NCBI GenBank assembly: GCA_011391495.1
Contig: JAABQK010000003.1
Location: 62,001 to 126,000, forward strand
Length of the DNA stretch: 64,000 nt
Direction of reading: 5' to 3'
Origin: Hydrogenophaga sp.
GTDB lineage: Bacteria > Pseudomonadota > Gammaproteobacteria > Burkholderiales > Burkholderiaceae_C
The first letter of the stretch is position 1. Each line of letters begins with the position of its first letter. Below are positions 9,302 through 17,233 of the stretch, piece after piece. The notes under the pieces were generated by a model. It had not been told where the DNA came from. It saw only the letters and a program-made list of their open reading frames with translations, and did not search any database. A program made the translations under genes and the position numbers.

Positions 9302-10987
9302 CTACACCGCGCTGACCTTGGCCAGCAGGCCATCCGGGCTGGGCGGCTTGTAAGCGCCCGGCAGGGAAACACCGCCAGCGGCGCGCCCCGTGTGGCTCTG
9401 TTCGCCCAGGCCGGCGTGGATCTCGGTCGTCCGGTAGCGCTCGCGCAGGTTCTGGGCGCGCTCATTGAGGGCTTCGTGATCGGCAATGCGCTCGGCGTAG
9501 CGGTGCAGCACCAGGTGGGCCGATTCGATGAGCTTGGCGTTGAGTGTCTGTTCGCCGTCCAGCAGCAGTTTCTCCACCGCACTTTGCGGGTTGCCCTTGA
9601 TGCTGAGCGTCATGGCCTGCTCGGTGAGCTTGAGGATCTGCGAGTGCGCGGCGCGGATGCGCTCGGCGAAATCCGGGCGCCCGACCGCTGCGCAGGCGAG
9701 CAGCTCGGTGAGTGCGCGGCTGGTGCAGAAGCGAAGGCCCATCGCGTCCACCGCGGCGTCCACTTCGTAGAGCTGGATCGAGCGCATGGCCAGCTGCGTC
9801 ATGAGCGCGAGCAGGTTGCAGGCCGACTCGAAGTCGAACTCGGGGTTGTGGATCGTCTTGGCCATTCTCCGGATGTCATCCAGCGCGCGCGCGGTCTGGT
9901 ATTCCTGGATCGCGACCAGGGTCTCGATCACTTCCAGCAGCCGCTGCGGGCGGCTGTTCTCCACGCTGCGCTCGCGCAGGTGGGCAAGTTGTTCGGTGCA
10001 GCGCAGCAGGCCGCGCTGGTCGTTGTTGGCCAGCCGCGCAAAAGCCAGCAAGACCAGGGCTTGAGGGTCGTAGAGCTTGGATTCCAGGCCGATGCGTGTG
10101 GCCCGGTCGAGCAACTCAATGCCTTCGCTGCGGTCACCGGCGTAGTAGGCCAGCATGCCGTGCTTGAGCAGGCGGTTGACCGACGACGGTGTGAGCTGGG
10201 TCGACATCCTGAAGGTGGACAGCGCGTTCTCGAAATTGCCCAGCTCGAACTGGGCGCGCCCCATCACATCGTAGGCGTCGGTGAAGCCGGGCTCGCTGTC
10301 GATCAGGCTTTCCAGGGTGGTGGTGGCGCGCTGTGGATAGCCGGCCTCCAGCTGGGCCCTGGCCACCCCCAGACGGGCCCAGGGCAGGGTCTTGGCTTCC
10401 ACCACCGCCTCGTAGAGTTTCTGGGCCTCTGCCAGATGGCCGCCCCGCAGCATCAGCTCGGCGCCGATGCGCGCCGCATACAGCCAGTAGGGCTGGCGCG
10501 ACTCGAAGTGCCGCTTGCACAGCTCGCCAGCGTGCTCGAAGTTCTCCTGCTCGATGGCCACGAAGATGCTCTTGAGTGCCTGCTTGCGGTCGCGTGCCTG
10601 GTAGATCCGCTCGGCCAGCCGGGCCGCCGTGTGCGGCTTGAGCAGGTAGGCGTCGAGGGCCGACTCGGCAGCTTCGGCCACCTTGCTGTAGGCCGCTTCG
10701 GCCGTGACCATGACGAACACCGTGTAGAACGGCAGCAGCTGGTTGCGGCGCAGGTCGTCCAGCAGATCCTGGCCCGAGATGTCCTCGCGCTCGAAGTACT
10801 GCTCGCAGATGACGATGTCGAAGCTGCCCATTTCGAGCCTGCGCCGCGCGTCGACCAGGCGCGGGCATTGCACCACGGTGCCGATGCCGAACTCGCGCAG
10901 CTGCATCACCAGAATGGAGCGCGATTGCGGATTGCCGTCGATCACCAGCGCACGGGCGTCGTGAAGGGCGGTGGGTTGGGCAAACAT
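9302..10987 (-). CDS. Receiver-domain protein with TPR repeats (atypical response regulator)
   Basis: A 561-residue cytoplasmic protein. Residues about 12-130 form a CheY-like receiver (ALVIDGNPQSRSIL, FVMVTAEA, AYLLKPH). The phospho-acceptor position reads DIVICEQYF, with glutamate 62 where aspartate is expected, so normal phosphorylation is doubtful. The rest is helical with tetratricopeptide-type repeats around residues 150-300, such as WARLGVARAQLEAGYPQRA and YDVMGRAQFELGNFENALSTFR. There is no DNA-binding domain, so it probably acts through protein contacts. It separates ureD from ureA. Whether it has any role in urease regulation is unknown. Confidence 0.85.
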   Translation of the reverse strand: MFAQPTALHDARALVIDGNPQSRSILVMQLREFGIGTVVQCPRLVDARRRLEMGSFDIVICEQYFEREDISGQDLLDDLRRNQLLPFYTVFVMVTAEAAYSKVAEAAESALDAYLLKPHTAARLAERIYQARDRKQALKSIFVAIEQENFEHAGELCKRHFESRQPYWLYAARIGAELMLRGGHLAEAQKLYEAVVEAKTLPWARLGVARAQLEAGYPQRATTTLESLIDSEPGFTDAYDVMGRAQFELGNFENALSTFRMSTQLTPSSVNRLLKHGMLAYYAGDRSEGIELLDRATRIGLESKLYDPQALVLLAFARLANNDQRGLLRCTEQLAHLRERSVENSRPQRLLEVIETLVAIQEYQTARALDDIRRMAKTIHNPEFDFESACNLLALMTQLAMRSIQLYEVDAAVDAMGLRFCTSRALTELLACAAVGRPDFAERIRAAHSQILKLTEQAMTLSIKGNPQSAVEKLLLDGEQTLNAKLIESAHLVLHRYAERIADHEALNERAQNLRERYRTTEIHAGLGEQSHTGRAAGGVSLPGAYKPPSPDGLLAKVSAV

Positions 10988-11107
10988 GGGGAACGGGCAG
11001 GCGTGAGCGTGAAGGCGGGGACGTTGTTCCGCATTCTGCTCAAGCGCGGCGGGTTCAAACCATCAAACAGCGCAGCGAAAGCGGCGCTGTTCCAGCGGGG
11101 AGGCCCG

Positions 11108-11938
11108 TCAGACCCGCCAGATGCGCGGTGGGATGGCGCCCAGGCCCCAGGCGGCGGGACGCAGATCGGACCAGACACGCTGGAACAGGGCCATCAGCGG
11201 CTCCACCAGTGGCGCCACGGCACGCAGCACGAGCAGCTGCGGGTTGGGGCAGGTGGCGCCGGCGAGGACGCCGGGCGTCTCGCCCTCCAGCGTGGCGCGC
11301 ACCACTTCCAGCAGGTGTTCGCGGCGCTCGCGCGTGAAGGCGGTGCCACTCGCCAGGAACAGGGTGCCCAGGCAGCGCTGGCCGCCCAGTCCCAGCGGCG
11401 ATTCGAGCAGCCGGGTGTCGACCGCGTTGATGCGTGCCTGCTCCAGCCACAGGCCGGGAATGTCCAGCCGCTGGCTGAAGCTTCCATGGTCAAAGGGCTG
11501 GTGTGCGGTGGGCAGGCCGAGCGCCGTCACGTCCCAGGCCAGCAGTTCGGCACCTTCCGCCAGCGTGGCGCGCAGCGTGTTGTGCGCCTGGCAGCCAGGG
11601 TAGGCAATCGTTTCCAGCGGCAGCCACTCCAGTCGAGCGCCCGCGTCCAGGCGGATGTCCACCTGCTGGGTGGTGGACAGGCCATCCGACGCATAGAAGC
11701 GTGTGGCGCCGGGCGTACTGATGAGACCGTGTGCGCCGCTGGCCACGTGGACCTTCACGTCCAGCACGTCTCCTCCGACCAGGCCGCCCGGCGGATGGAT
11801 GATGACGTTGTGGCAGATGCCGTCACCCTCGGGGTAGAGGCTCTTGAAGATGCGCAGCGGGCCGTCGTGTTCGTGGCGCAGCACGGTGCGCCGGGCGTCG
11901 AGGCGGTAGTCGAGATTCAGGCGGGCTTGCCAAGGCAT
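11108..11938 (-). CDS. ureD: Urease accessory protein UreD
   Basis: A 276-residue scaffold protein that binds apo-urease and recruits UreF and UreG for nickel insertion. Family-typical segments include LYPEGDGICHNVIIHPPGGLVGGDVLDVKV, STPGATRFYAS, and LEWLPLETIAYPG. It starts at ATG 11938 and lies 22 bases after the deaminase gene, so it likely belongs to the importer-deaminase transcript. It is separated from ureA by about 2.2 kb carrying the receiver-TPR gene, an unusual arrangement because ureD normally adjoins ureA. Confidence 0.95.
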   Translation of the reverse strand: MPWQARLNLDYRLDARRTVLRHEHDGPLRIFKSLYPEGDGICHNVIIHPPGGLVGGDVLDVKVHVASGAHGLISTPGATRFYASDGLSTTQQVDIRLDAGARLEWLPLETIAYPGCQAHNTLRATLAEGAELLAWDVTALGLPTAHQPFDHGSFSQRLDIPGLWLEQARINAVDTRLLESPLGLGGQRCLGTLFLASGTAFTRERREHLLEVVRATLEGETPGVLAGATCPNPQLLVLRAVAPLVEPLMALFQRVWSDLRPAAWGLGAIPPRIWRV

Positions 11939-11960
11939 GTGGGGAGTGTCGGGGCCGGGC

Positions 11961-12437
11961 TTACCGGCTTTTCCAGAAATCGCGGTGCGGCGCCAGCAGC
12001 TCGGCGTTGAGTTCGGGCACCGGTCCCACCACCTCGATGGTCTTCTGCCCGCGCGCGATCACCTCGCGGCAAGGCAGTGACAAGGTGGGGTTTTCTTCGT
12101 GGGCGCCGGTGAGCGCGAGCAAGGCTTCTTCGCTCGCGCCATAGACGATGCGACCGATGTTCGCCCAGTAGACCGTGCCAGCACACATCGCGCAGGGCTC
12201 GAAGGTGGTGACCAGGGTGCAGCGCGCCAGGTAGTCACCAGGCCAGTTGTCCGCCGCGGTGCGCGCGAGCGTGGACTCGGCGTGGTTCACGGTGTCGATG
12301 TTGCCCTGCTCGGCCAGCACCGTCTCGCCATCGGGCGCGACCAGCAGCGCACCGAAAGGGTGGCGGCCCATGCCGGCGGCGCGGATGGCGACCTCGTTGG
12401 CATGGCGCAAATGGCGAAGGGCTTGTTCGTGATCCAT
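11961..12437 (-). CDS. Nucleoside/nucleobase deaminase (CMP/dCMP deaminase superfamily)
   Basis: A 158-residue zinc deaminase. The active-site HAE is at residues 52-54 and the zinc PCAMC at 81-85 (FEPCAMCAGTVYWANIGRIVYG), the arrangement of guanine deaminases and tRNA adenosine deaminases. Length is close to bacterial guanine deaminase (GuaD). Its position downstream of an importer and upstream of ureD, in a purine-degradation region, makes guanine to xanthine plus ammonia a reasonable guess. The substrate cannot be read from the sequence. Confidence 0.85.
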   Translation of the reverse strand: MDHEQALRHLRHANEVAIRAAGMGRHPFGALLVAPDGETVLAEQGNIDTVNHAESTLARTAADNWPGDYLARCTLVTTFEPCAMCAGTVYWANIGRIVYGASEEALLALTGAHEENPTLSLPCREVIARGQKTIEVVGPVPELNAELLAPHRDFWKSR

Positions 12438-12483
12438 GGCAATTCAGACAGAGCGGCCGGAGTGAGTGGCTGTCCATTCAAGG

Positions 12484-12562
12484 ACACCGCGGAACCGGCT
12501 TCGCCGGGCCGCCAGTGTCGCCCCCAAGTGGGGGGTGGCGCCGCAGGCGAAGCGGGGGGTGT
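12484..12562 (-). repeat. Dispersed intercistronic hairpin repeat, copy B
   Basis: The best-preserved copy. On the minus strand it follows the permease TGA directly (TGAACACCCCCCGC). It contains CCTGCGGCGCC, then a CCCCCCACTTGGGGG hairpin, then GGCCCGGCGAAGCCGG, and ends GTTCCGCGGTGT. Several stems in series suggest RNA structure between the permease and deaminase cistrons. Confidence 0.85.
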
Positions 12563-13324
12563 TCACTCTGCACGCCTGTGCGCCCAGCCCGTCGTGTGTT
12601 TCTCGACGAAGCTGAACAGCTCGTACATGGCCATGGCCATGGCGCCCACCACCAGCAGGCCGCTGAAAGCCAGGCCCATCTGCATGGAACTGCCAGCCGA
12701 GATCAGCAGGTAGCCGATGCCTTCGTTCGATGCCGTCATCTCCGACACCGTGGTGCCCACAAAAGCCAGCGTGATGGCGACCTTGAGCGAGCCGAAGAAG
12801 TAGGGCATGGAGCGCGGCAGGCCGACCTTGGTCAGCACGTCCCAGCGCCGGGCGCCGAGCACGCGCAGCACATCTTCCAGCTCAGGCTCCAGCGTGGCCA
12901 GACCGGTGGCGATGTTCACCATGATGGGGAAGAAGCTAATGAGAAAGGCGGTCAGGATGGCCGGGCCGACACCGATGCCGAACCACACCACCAGGATGGG
13001 GACGAAGGCCGCTTTCGGCAGCGCGTTGAACGCGGTCATGAGCGGGTACACCGCGGCGTAGGCCAGGCGCGAGCTGCCGATCAGGAAGCCCAGCAGCACG
13101 CCGACCACGATGGCGATGCCAAAGCCCGCCATCGTCACCCAGTAGGTGCGCCAGGCATGGCCGAGGATGGTGACCTTGTGCTCCAGCGTCTGTTCCCAGA
13201 TGCGCGAGGGGCTGGGGAAGATGAACTCCGAGACGCCGAAGCCGCTGGTGATCACCTCCCAGATCACGATGATCGCGATCAGCAGCAGCAGCGGAGACCA
13301 GCGCTCCATGTGTTTTTTGTTCAT
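12563..13324 (-). CDS. ABC transporter permease (nitrate/sulfonate/taurine-type family)
   Basis: A 253-residue inner-membrane protein with about six hydrophobic segments, beginning MNKKHMERWSPLLLLIAIIVIWEVI. It contains the cytoplasmic coupling loop of binding-protein-dependent permeases (EDVLRVLGARRWDVLTKVGLPRSMPYFFGSL). The start at 13324 is preferred over the ORF-track start at 13597, which extends into the ATPase gene. It is the third gene of a binding protein-ATPase-permease operon and pairs with itself in the membrane. The substrate is unknown; context suggests a nitrogenous nucleobase derivative. Confidence 0.9.
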   Translation of the reverse strand: MNKKHMERWSPLLLLIAIIVIWEVITSGFGVSEFIFPSPSRIWEQTLEHKVTILGHAWRTYWVTMAGFGIAIVVGVLLGFLIGSSRLAYAAVYPLMTAFNALPKAAFVPILVVWFGIGVGPAILTAFLISFFPIMVNIATGLATLEPELEDVLRVLGARRWDVLTKVGLPRSMPYFFGSLKVAITLAFVGTTVSEMTASNEGIGYLLISAGSSMQMGLAFSGLLVVGAMAMAMYELFSFVEKHTTGWAHRRAE

Positions 13325-13335
13325 GGTGTGGCGCC

Positions 13336-14175
13336 TTACTGGTTGATGGGTGTGCCGGCTTTGCGCATGGCACCAATGTGGCCTCTGAGCTCGTGCACGA
13401 TGTCGGTGAACTGCGGCGTGTAGGTCACTTCGAGGTCGCGCGTGCGCGGGATGTCGACCTCGCGCTTGACGACAAAGCGCCCCGGGCTCTTGCTCATGCA
13501 GTACACCGTGTCGGCGAGGAAGACACTCTCGCGCAGGTCGTGCGTGACCAGGATGACGTTGAAACGCTGCGCTTCCCACAGGTCGCGCAGCGTGCACCAG
13601 AGTTCTTCGCGGGTGAAGGCGTCGAGTGCGCCGAAGGGCTCGTCCAGCAGCAGCATCTTGGGCTCGTGGATCAGCGCGCGGCAGATGCTGGCGCGCTGCT
13701 GCATGCCGCCCGAAAGCTCCCAGGGAAACTTCTTTTCCATGCCACCCAGGCCGACGCTGGCCAGCAGTTTCTTCGCGCGTTCCTCGAACTCCTTGCGGCG
13801 GTCCTTGAACTGGCTGCGGAAGGGCTCCACGATCTCCAGTGGCAGCAGCACGTTGTCGAGCGTGGTGCGCCAGGGCAGCAGCGAGGGCGCCTGGAAGGCC
13901 ATGCCCGAGATCTTCAGCGGGCCGGTCACCGGCTGGCCGTCGATGGTGATCTTGCCCATGCTGGGCATCTTCAGCCCGGTCGTGAGCTTCATGAAGGTGG
14001 ACTTGCCGCAGCCCGAGGGGCCGACGATGGCGATGAACTCGCCCTTCTTCACCTGGAGGTTGATGTCCTCCACGGCGAAGAGGTTCTTGGCCAGCAGCTC
14101 CTCGTTGTAGGCGAGCCAGACCTGGTCGAAATCCACGAAGGGCTTGTCGGTGTCGGTGGTGATGGGGTCGGGCAT
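13336..14175 (-). CDS. ABC transporter ATP-binding protein
   Basis: A 279-residue ATPase of the NitT/TauT importer class. Walker A is GPSGCGKS, the signature is LSGGMQQR, Walker B is MLLLDEPFGALD, and the H-loop is VTHD. It starts at ATG 14175 (MPDPITTDTDKPF), since the upstream part of the ORF has no similarity. It lies between the binding-protein gene (76-base gap) and the permease gene (11-base gap) and should energise that importer at the inner membrane. Confidence 0.93.
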   Translation of the reverse strand: MPDPITTDTDKPFVDFDQVWLAYNEELLAKNLFAVEDINLQVKKGEFIAIVGPSGCGKSTFMKLTTGLKMPSMGKITIDGQPVTGPLKISGMAFQAPSLLPWRTTLDNVLLPLEIVEPFRSQFKDRRKEFEERAKKLLASVGLGGMEKKFPWELSGGMQQRASICRALIHEPKMLLLDEPFGALDAFTREELWCTLRDLWEAQRFNVILVTHDLRESVFLADTVYCMSKSPGRFVVKREVDIPRTRDLEVTYTPQFTDIVHELRGHIGAMRKAGTPINQ

Positions 14176-14251
14176 GTCGTGGTCCTGAAAAAAAGGCCAG
14201 CTCCTCAAGGGAAGCTGGCCCAGGCCAATGGAAACTGGCGCGAGCCGGGTC

Positions 14252-15283
14252 CTATTTCTTCGCGGGTGGCAGCACGTTGAGTTCGGCCACGCTGGGCAGC
14301 ATGGAGCCGTTCCACACCAGCTTGGGGTCGATGCGGGTCTTGGTGCCGTAGGCATCGGACACCTGCGAGGCCATCAACGAGAGGCGGCCGGGGTTGACCT
14401 GGCCAAAGCCTTCCTTGCGGGCGTCGGGGCTGGCGACGACCGAATCGACCGCCAGCTGCAGGCGGCGTGTTTCCAGGGCCACGTTGATGATGCCGTCGCG
14501 CGCCTTGACGGTTTCGATGGCCGCCGCCGGGTTGGCCATCACCTCTTTCGCTCCCTTGGCGAACGCGCTCAGGAAGGCTTTCACCGCGGCCGGGTTGTCC
14601 TTGATCAGCTTGGGGCTGGCGATGATCACGTTGCCGTAGAGCTTCACCCCATGGTCGGCATAGGGCAGGATCACCACGTCCTCGGCCTTCACGCCGCGCG
14701 CTTCCAGGTTCAGCAGCGAGGTGAACGAGAAACCGGTGATGGCGTCGATGTCGCCACGCACCAGCATGGTTTCACGCAGTGGCGGGTCCATGGAAGTCCA
14801 GGCCACGTTGCTCACGGCGTTGGCTTTCTGGAAGATCGGAAAAGCCTTGCGGCCGGCGTCGAACACCGGGGCGCCGAGCTTCTTGCCACTGAGGTCGGCG
14901 GGCTTGGCGATGCCACTCTTCTTGAGCGCCAGCACGGCCGCGGGCGTATTGTTGTAGACCATCATCACGGCCACCGGCTTGTTGGGGGCGTCCGGGTTGT
15001 TGGCATGGAACTCCATCAGCGCGGCCATGTCGGCAAAGCCCATGTCGTAGGTGCCGGAAGCCACGCGGGTGACGGTACCGCCCGAGCCGTTGCCGGAGTC
15101 GATGGTCACGTCCAGGCCGGCGGCCTTGAAATACCCCTTGGCGGCCGGTTGCAGGAAGAGGGCGGCCGGGCCTTCGAAGCGCCAGTCGAGCTGGAACTTG
15201 ATGGCGGTCTGTGCATGGGCGCTGCCGAAGGCGGCAGCAGCGGCAAGGGCGGCGGTGGTCTTGAGGAAGTGGCGCTTGTTCAT
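14252..15283 (-). CDS. ABC transporter substrate-binding protein (NMT1/THI5-like)
   Basis: A 343-residue periplasmic binding protein. The signal peptide is MNKRHFLKTTAALAAAAAFGSAHA, with a KRHFLK stretch that resembles a Tat motif. The mature part fits the NMT1/THI5-like fold: FQLDWRFEGPAALFLQPAAKGYFKAAGLDV, GTYDMGFADMAALMEF and VYNNTPAAVLALKKSGI. Relatives bind pyrimidines, nitrate, sulfonates or similar small molecules, so the ligand is uncertain. The gene leads the operon. Its upstream region carries a sigma-54-like promoter, a GntR operator and an NtrC-like palindrome, implying control by nitrogen status and by a purine-pathway signal. Confidence 0.9.
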   Translation of the reverse strand: MNKRHFLKTTAALAAAAAFGSAHAQTAIKFQLDWRFEGPAALFLQPAAKGYFKAAGLDVTIDSGNGSGGTVTRVASGTYDMGFADMAALMEFHANNPDAPNKPVAVMMVYNNTPAAVLALKKSGIAKPADLSGKKLGAPVFDAGRKAFPIFQKANAVSNVAWTSMDPPLRETMLVRGDIDAITGFSFTSLLNLEARGVKAEDVVILPYADHGVKLYGNVIIASPKLIKDNPAAVKAFLSAFAKGAKEVMANPAAAIETVKARDGIINVALETRRLQLAVDSVVASPDARKEGFGQVNPGRLSLMASQVSDAYGTKTRIDPKLVWNGSMLPSVAELNVLPPAKK

Positions 15284-15340
15284 GGGTTCTCCGTTGGAAA
15301 GCGGTTGGCGCGGGCCAGCGGCCGGTGCTCGGTCTTCCTC

Positions 15341-15356
15341 AGCAAAATCGGTGCCA
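15341..15356 (-). promoter_or_regulatory. Candidate sigma-54 promoter for the ABC importer operon
   Basis: The minus strand reads TGGCACCGATTTTGCT, matching the sigma-54 consensus TGGCACG-N4-TTGCW at all but one base with correct GG-N10-GC spacing. Predicted transcription starts near 15330, about 47 bases upstream of the binding-protein ATG. Confidence 0.7.
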
Positions 15357-15387
15357 GGAAGGGTGGGTGCGGTCGCCGTGAACACAG

Positions 15388-15403
15388 AATGTGTATACAG
15401 ATT
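15388..15403. promoter_or_regulatory. GntR-type operator upstream of the ABC importer
   Basis: AATGTGTATACAGATT contains the palindromic core TGTATACA at 15392-15399. The same core occurs at 17101, 24495 and 26582. It sits about 65 bases upstream of the predicted sigma-54 start, between promoter and upstream palindrome, where a bound repressor could block activator looping or RNA polymerase. Confidence 0.7.
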
Positions 15404-15446
15404 TTTGGCGGGAGCGGCCCATTGCGTCATCCGGAGCAACCCTGTA

Positions 15447-15476
15447 TTGGTGCATTCGATCGACGGGCTGCACCAA
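15447..15476. promoter_or_regulatory. NtrC-like inverted repeat upstream of the ABC importer
   Basis: TTGGTGCA-N14-TGCACCAA is a perfect 8-bp inverted repeat built from two NtrC-type half-sites (TGCACCA/TGGTGCA). The half-sites face outward, unlike the classical site. It is centred about 130 bases upstream of the predicted sigma-54 start, a normal distance for an NtrC enhancer. Confidence 0.5.
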
Positions 15477-15495
15477 ACATGATGTCGGCGCGCAC

Positions 15496-15520
15496 AAAAA
15501 TGGGCCCCGAGGGGCCCATT
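15496..15520 (-). terminator. Terminator downstream of the NCS2 permease gene
   Basis: The minus strand reads ATGGGCCCCTCGGGGCCCATTTTTG: an 8-bp GC-rich stem followed by five T residues, 23 bases after the permease stop. It should separate permease transcription from the importer operon. Confidence 0.85.
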
Positions 15521-15542
15521 CTCTGGTGTGGCGTCTGCACGC

Positions 15543-17030
15543 TCAGTGTGCTTCGGCCTGTCTGGCGGCCGCGATGGCGGCGCGGTCGTCGGCCTGGCTG
15601 CCGTTGAAGAACAGGTTCAGCAGCACGGCGGCAATGGACGCCAGCAGGATGCCCGACTCGATCAGCGGGTGGATGCCGTGGGGCATCCACTGTTTGAAGT
15701 TGGGTGCGATCAGCGGGATCATGCCGACGCCGATGGAGATCGCCACGATCATCGCGTTGAAGCGGTTGCTCTTGAAGTCGACGCCGGCCAGGATGCGGAT
15801 GCCGGTGGCCGCCACCATGCCGAACATCACCAGACCGGCGCCGCCGAGCACCACGGTGGGCAGCGATTCGACCAGCGCCGCCATCTTGGGCAGCAGGCCC
15901 AGCACGACCAGGATCACGCCACCGGCCACGCAGACGAAGCGGCTCTTGACGCCGGTGACGGCGACCAGCCCCACGTTCTGCGAGAAGCTGGTGTAGGGGA
16001 AGGTGTTGAAGATGCCGCCGATCAGCGTGCCCAGGCCGTCGGTGCGCAGGCCCCGCGTGAGCGCGGCGCGGTTCACCTGGCGGTCGGTCATCTCGCCCAG
16101 CGCGAGGAACATGCCGGTGGACTCGATCATCACGACGATCATCACCAGCGTCATGGTGAGGATGAGGATGGGGTTGAACACCGGCGCGGCGATCTCGAAC
16201 GGCAGCACGATGTCGACCCAGTGGGCCTTGGCGACCTTGTCGAAGTTCATCAGGCCCATGGCCGCAGCGGCGACGCCACCGATGACGATGCCCAGCAGCA
16301 CCGAGATGTTGGCCAGGAAGCCCTTGGCGTAACGGGCGATCAGCATGATGGACACCAGCACCAGTGCGGCGATGCCCACACCGGTGAGGTCCGCGTATTT
16401 GGGGTTGGGCAGCTTGGGCACCAGGGCCAGATCCTTCGGGATTGCGGGCAACAGCGAGCCGGGCGCACCCGCGGTGGCGGTCACCTGGGCCAGCCACTGG
16501 GCGTGCTCCGGGTTGACGATGGCAGGTGCCGTGGGGCCGACCGGGTTGCCGAAGATCCAGTTGATGCCCACCCGCATGAGGCTGATGCCGATGACCAGGA
16601 TGATCGAACCCGTGACCACCGGCGGGAAGAATCGCAGCATGCGGCTGACCAGCGGTGCGATCAGGATCGAGATGACGCCCGCACCGATGATGGCGCCGAA
16701 GATCAGGCCTGCGCCCTCGGTGCCCGGGTTGCTGTTGGCCATGGCCACCATGGGCGCGACGGAGGCAAACGTCACGCCCATCATCACCGGCAGCTTGATG
16801 CCGAACCACTGTGTGGCGCCGAGCGACTGGATCAGCGTGACGATGCCGCAGCAGAACAGATCGGCCGAGATCAGCATGGCCACCTGCTCGGGGCTGAGCT
16901 TGAGGGCGCGGCCGACGATCAGCGGCACGGCGACCGCGCCGGCGTACATCACCAGCACGTGCTGCAGGCCCAGGGCCGTGAGCTTGCCGGCGGGCAGGAC
17001 CTCATCCACTGGATGAACCGTTGTTGTCAT
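15543..17030 (-). CDS. NCS2-family purine (xanthine/urate) permease
   Basis: A 495-residue integral membrane symporter of the nucleobase-cation symporter 2 family, which imports xanthine, uric acid or uracil. It starts MTTTVHPVDEVLPAGKLTALGLQHVLVMYAGAVAVPLIVG, has about 12-14 hydrophobic segments, and carries the family signature region around ESTGMFLALGEMTDRQVNRAALTRGLRTDGLGTLIGGIFNTFPYTSFSQNVGL. The QNVGL motif fits xanthine/urate carriers better than uracil carriers. The ATG at 17030 has the ribosome site AGGAGA. A GntR-type operator lies about 70 bases upstream, consistent with induction by a purine intermediate. Confidence 0.92.
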   Translation of the reverse strand: MTTTVHPVDEVLPAGKLTALGLQHVLVMYAGAVAVPLIVGRALKLSPEQVAMLISADLFCCGIVTLIQSLGATQWFGIKLPVMMGVTFASVAPMVAMANSNPGTEGAGLIFGAIIGAGVISILIAPLVSRMLRFFPPVVTGSIILVIGISLMRVGINWIFGNPVGPTAPAIVNPEHAQWLAQVTATAGAPGSLLPAIPKDLALVPKLPNPKYADLTGVGIAALVLVSIMLIARYAKGFLANISVLLGIVIGGVAAAAMGLMNFDKVAKAHWVDIVLPFEIAAPVFNPILILTMTLVMIVVMIESTGMFLALGEMTDRQVNRAALTRGLRTDGLGTLIGGIFNTFPYTSFSQNVGLVAVTGVKSRFVCVAGGVILVVLGLLPKMAALVESLPTVVLGGAGLVMFGMVAATGIRILAGVDFKSNRFNAMIVAISIGVGMIPLIAPNFKQWMPHGIHPLIESGILLASIAAVLLNLFFNGSQADDRAAIAAARQAEAH

Positions 17031-17097
17031 GGAGATCTCCTCATGTGACGGGTGGTGGCTGGATGACCGGGCACCGTGCTTCCCGGATGGCATGCAA

Positions 17098-17120
17098 AAC
17101 TGTATACACATTATGTGTAC
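17098..17120. promoter_or_regulatory. GntR-type operator upstream of the NCS2 permease
   Basis: AACTGTATACACATTATGTGTAC contains the TGTATACA core at 17101-17108 and a neighbouring partial copy, ATGTGTAC. On the minus strand TATACA could serve as the -10 hexamer, so binding would block transcription of the permease gene. Confidence 0.7.
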
Positions 17121-17185
17121 CGATGAATGCCGATCCGACAGGGAAAACCCTGAGGGGGAGGGATCATCCGCCCGGCGGCAGACCG

Positions 17186-17210
17186 AAAAAAAGGGACGCT
17201 GCAGCGTCCC
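17186..17210 (-). terminator. Terminator downstream of malic enzyme gene
   Basis: The minus strand reads GGGACGCTGCAGCGTCCCTTTTTTT, a fully self-complementary 18-base stem-loop followed by seven T residues, 23 bases after the maeB stop. A strong intrinsic terminator. Confidence 0.93.
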
Positions 17211-17233
17211 TCCGGGTGGCGGGTAAAGACCGC

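Noticed and set aside
9182-12010. A 942-residue plus-strand ORF
   Set aside because: It is antisense to the receiver-TPR gene and ureD and has no recognisable domain.
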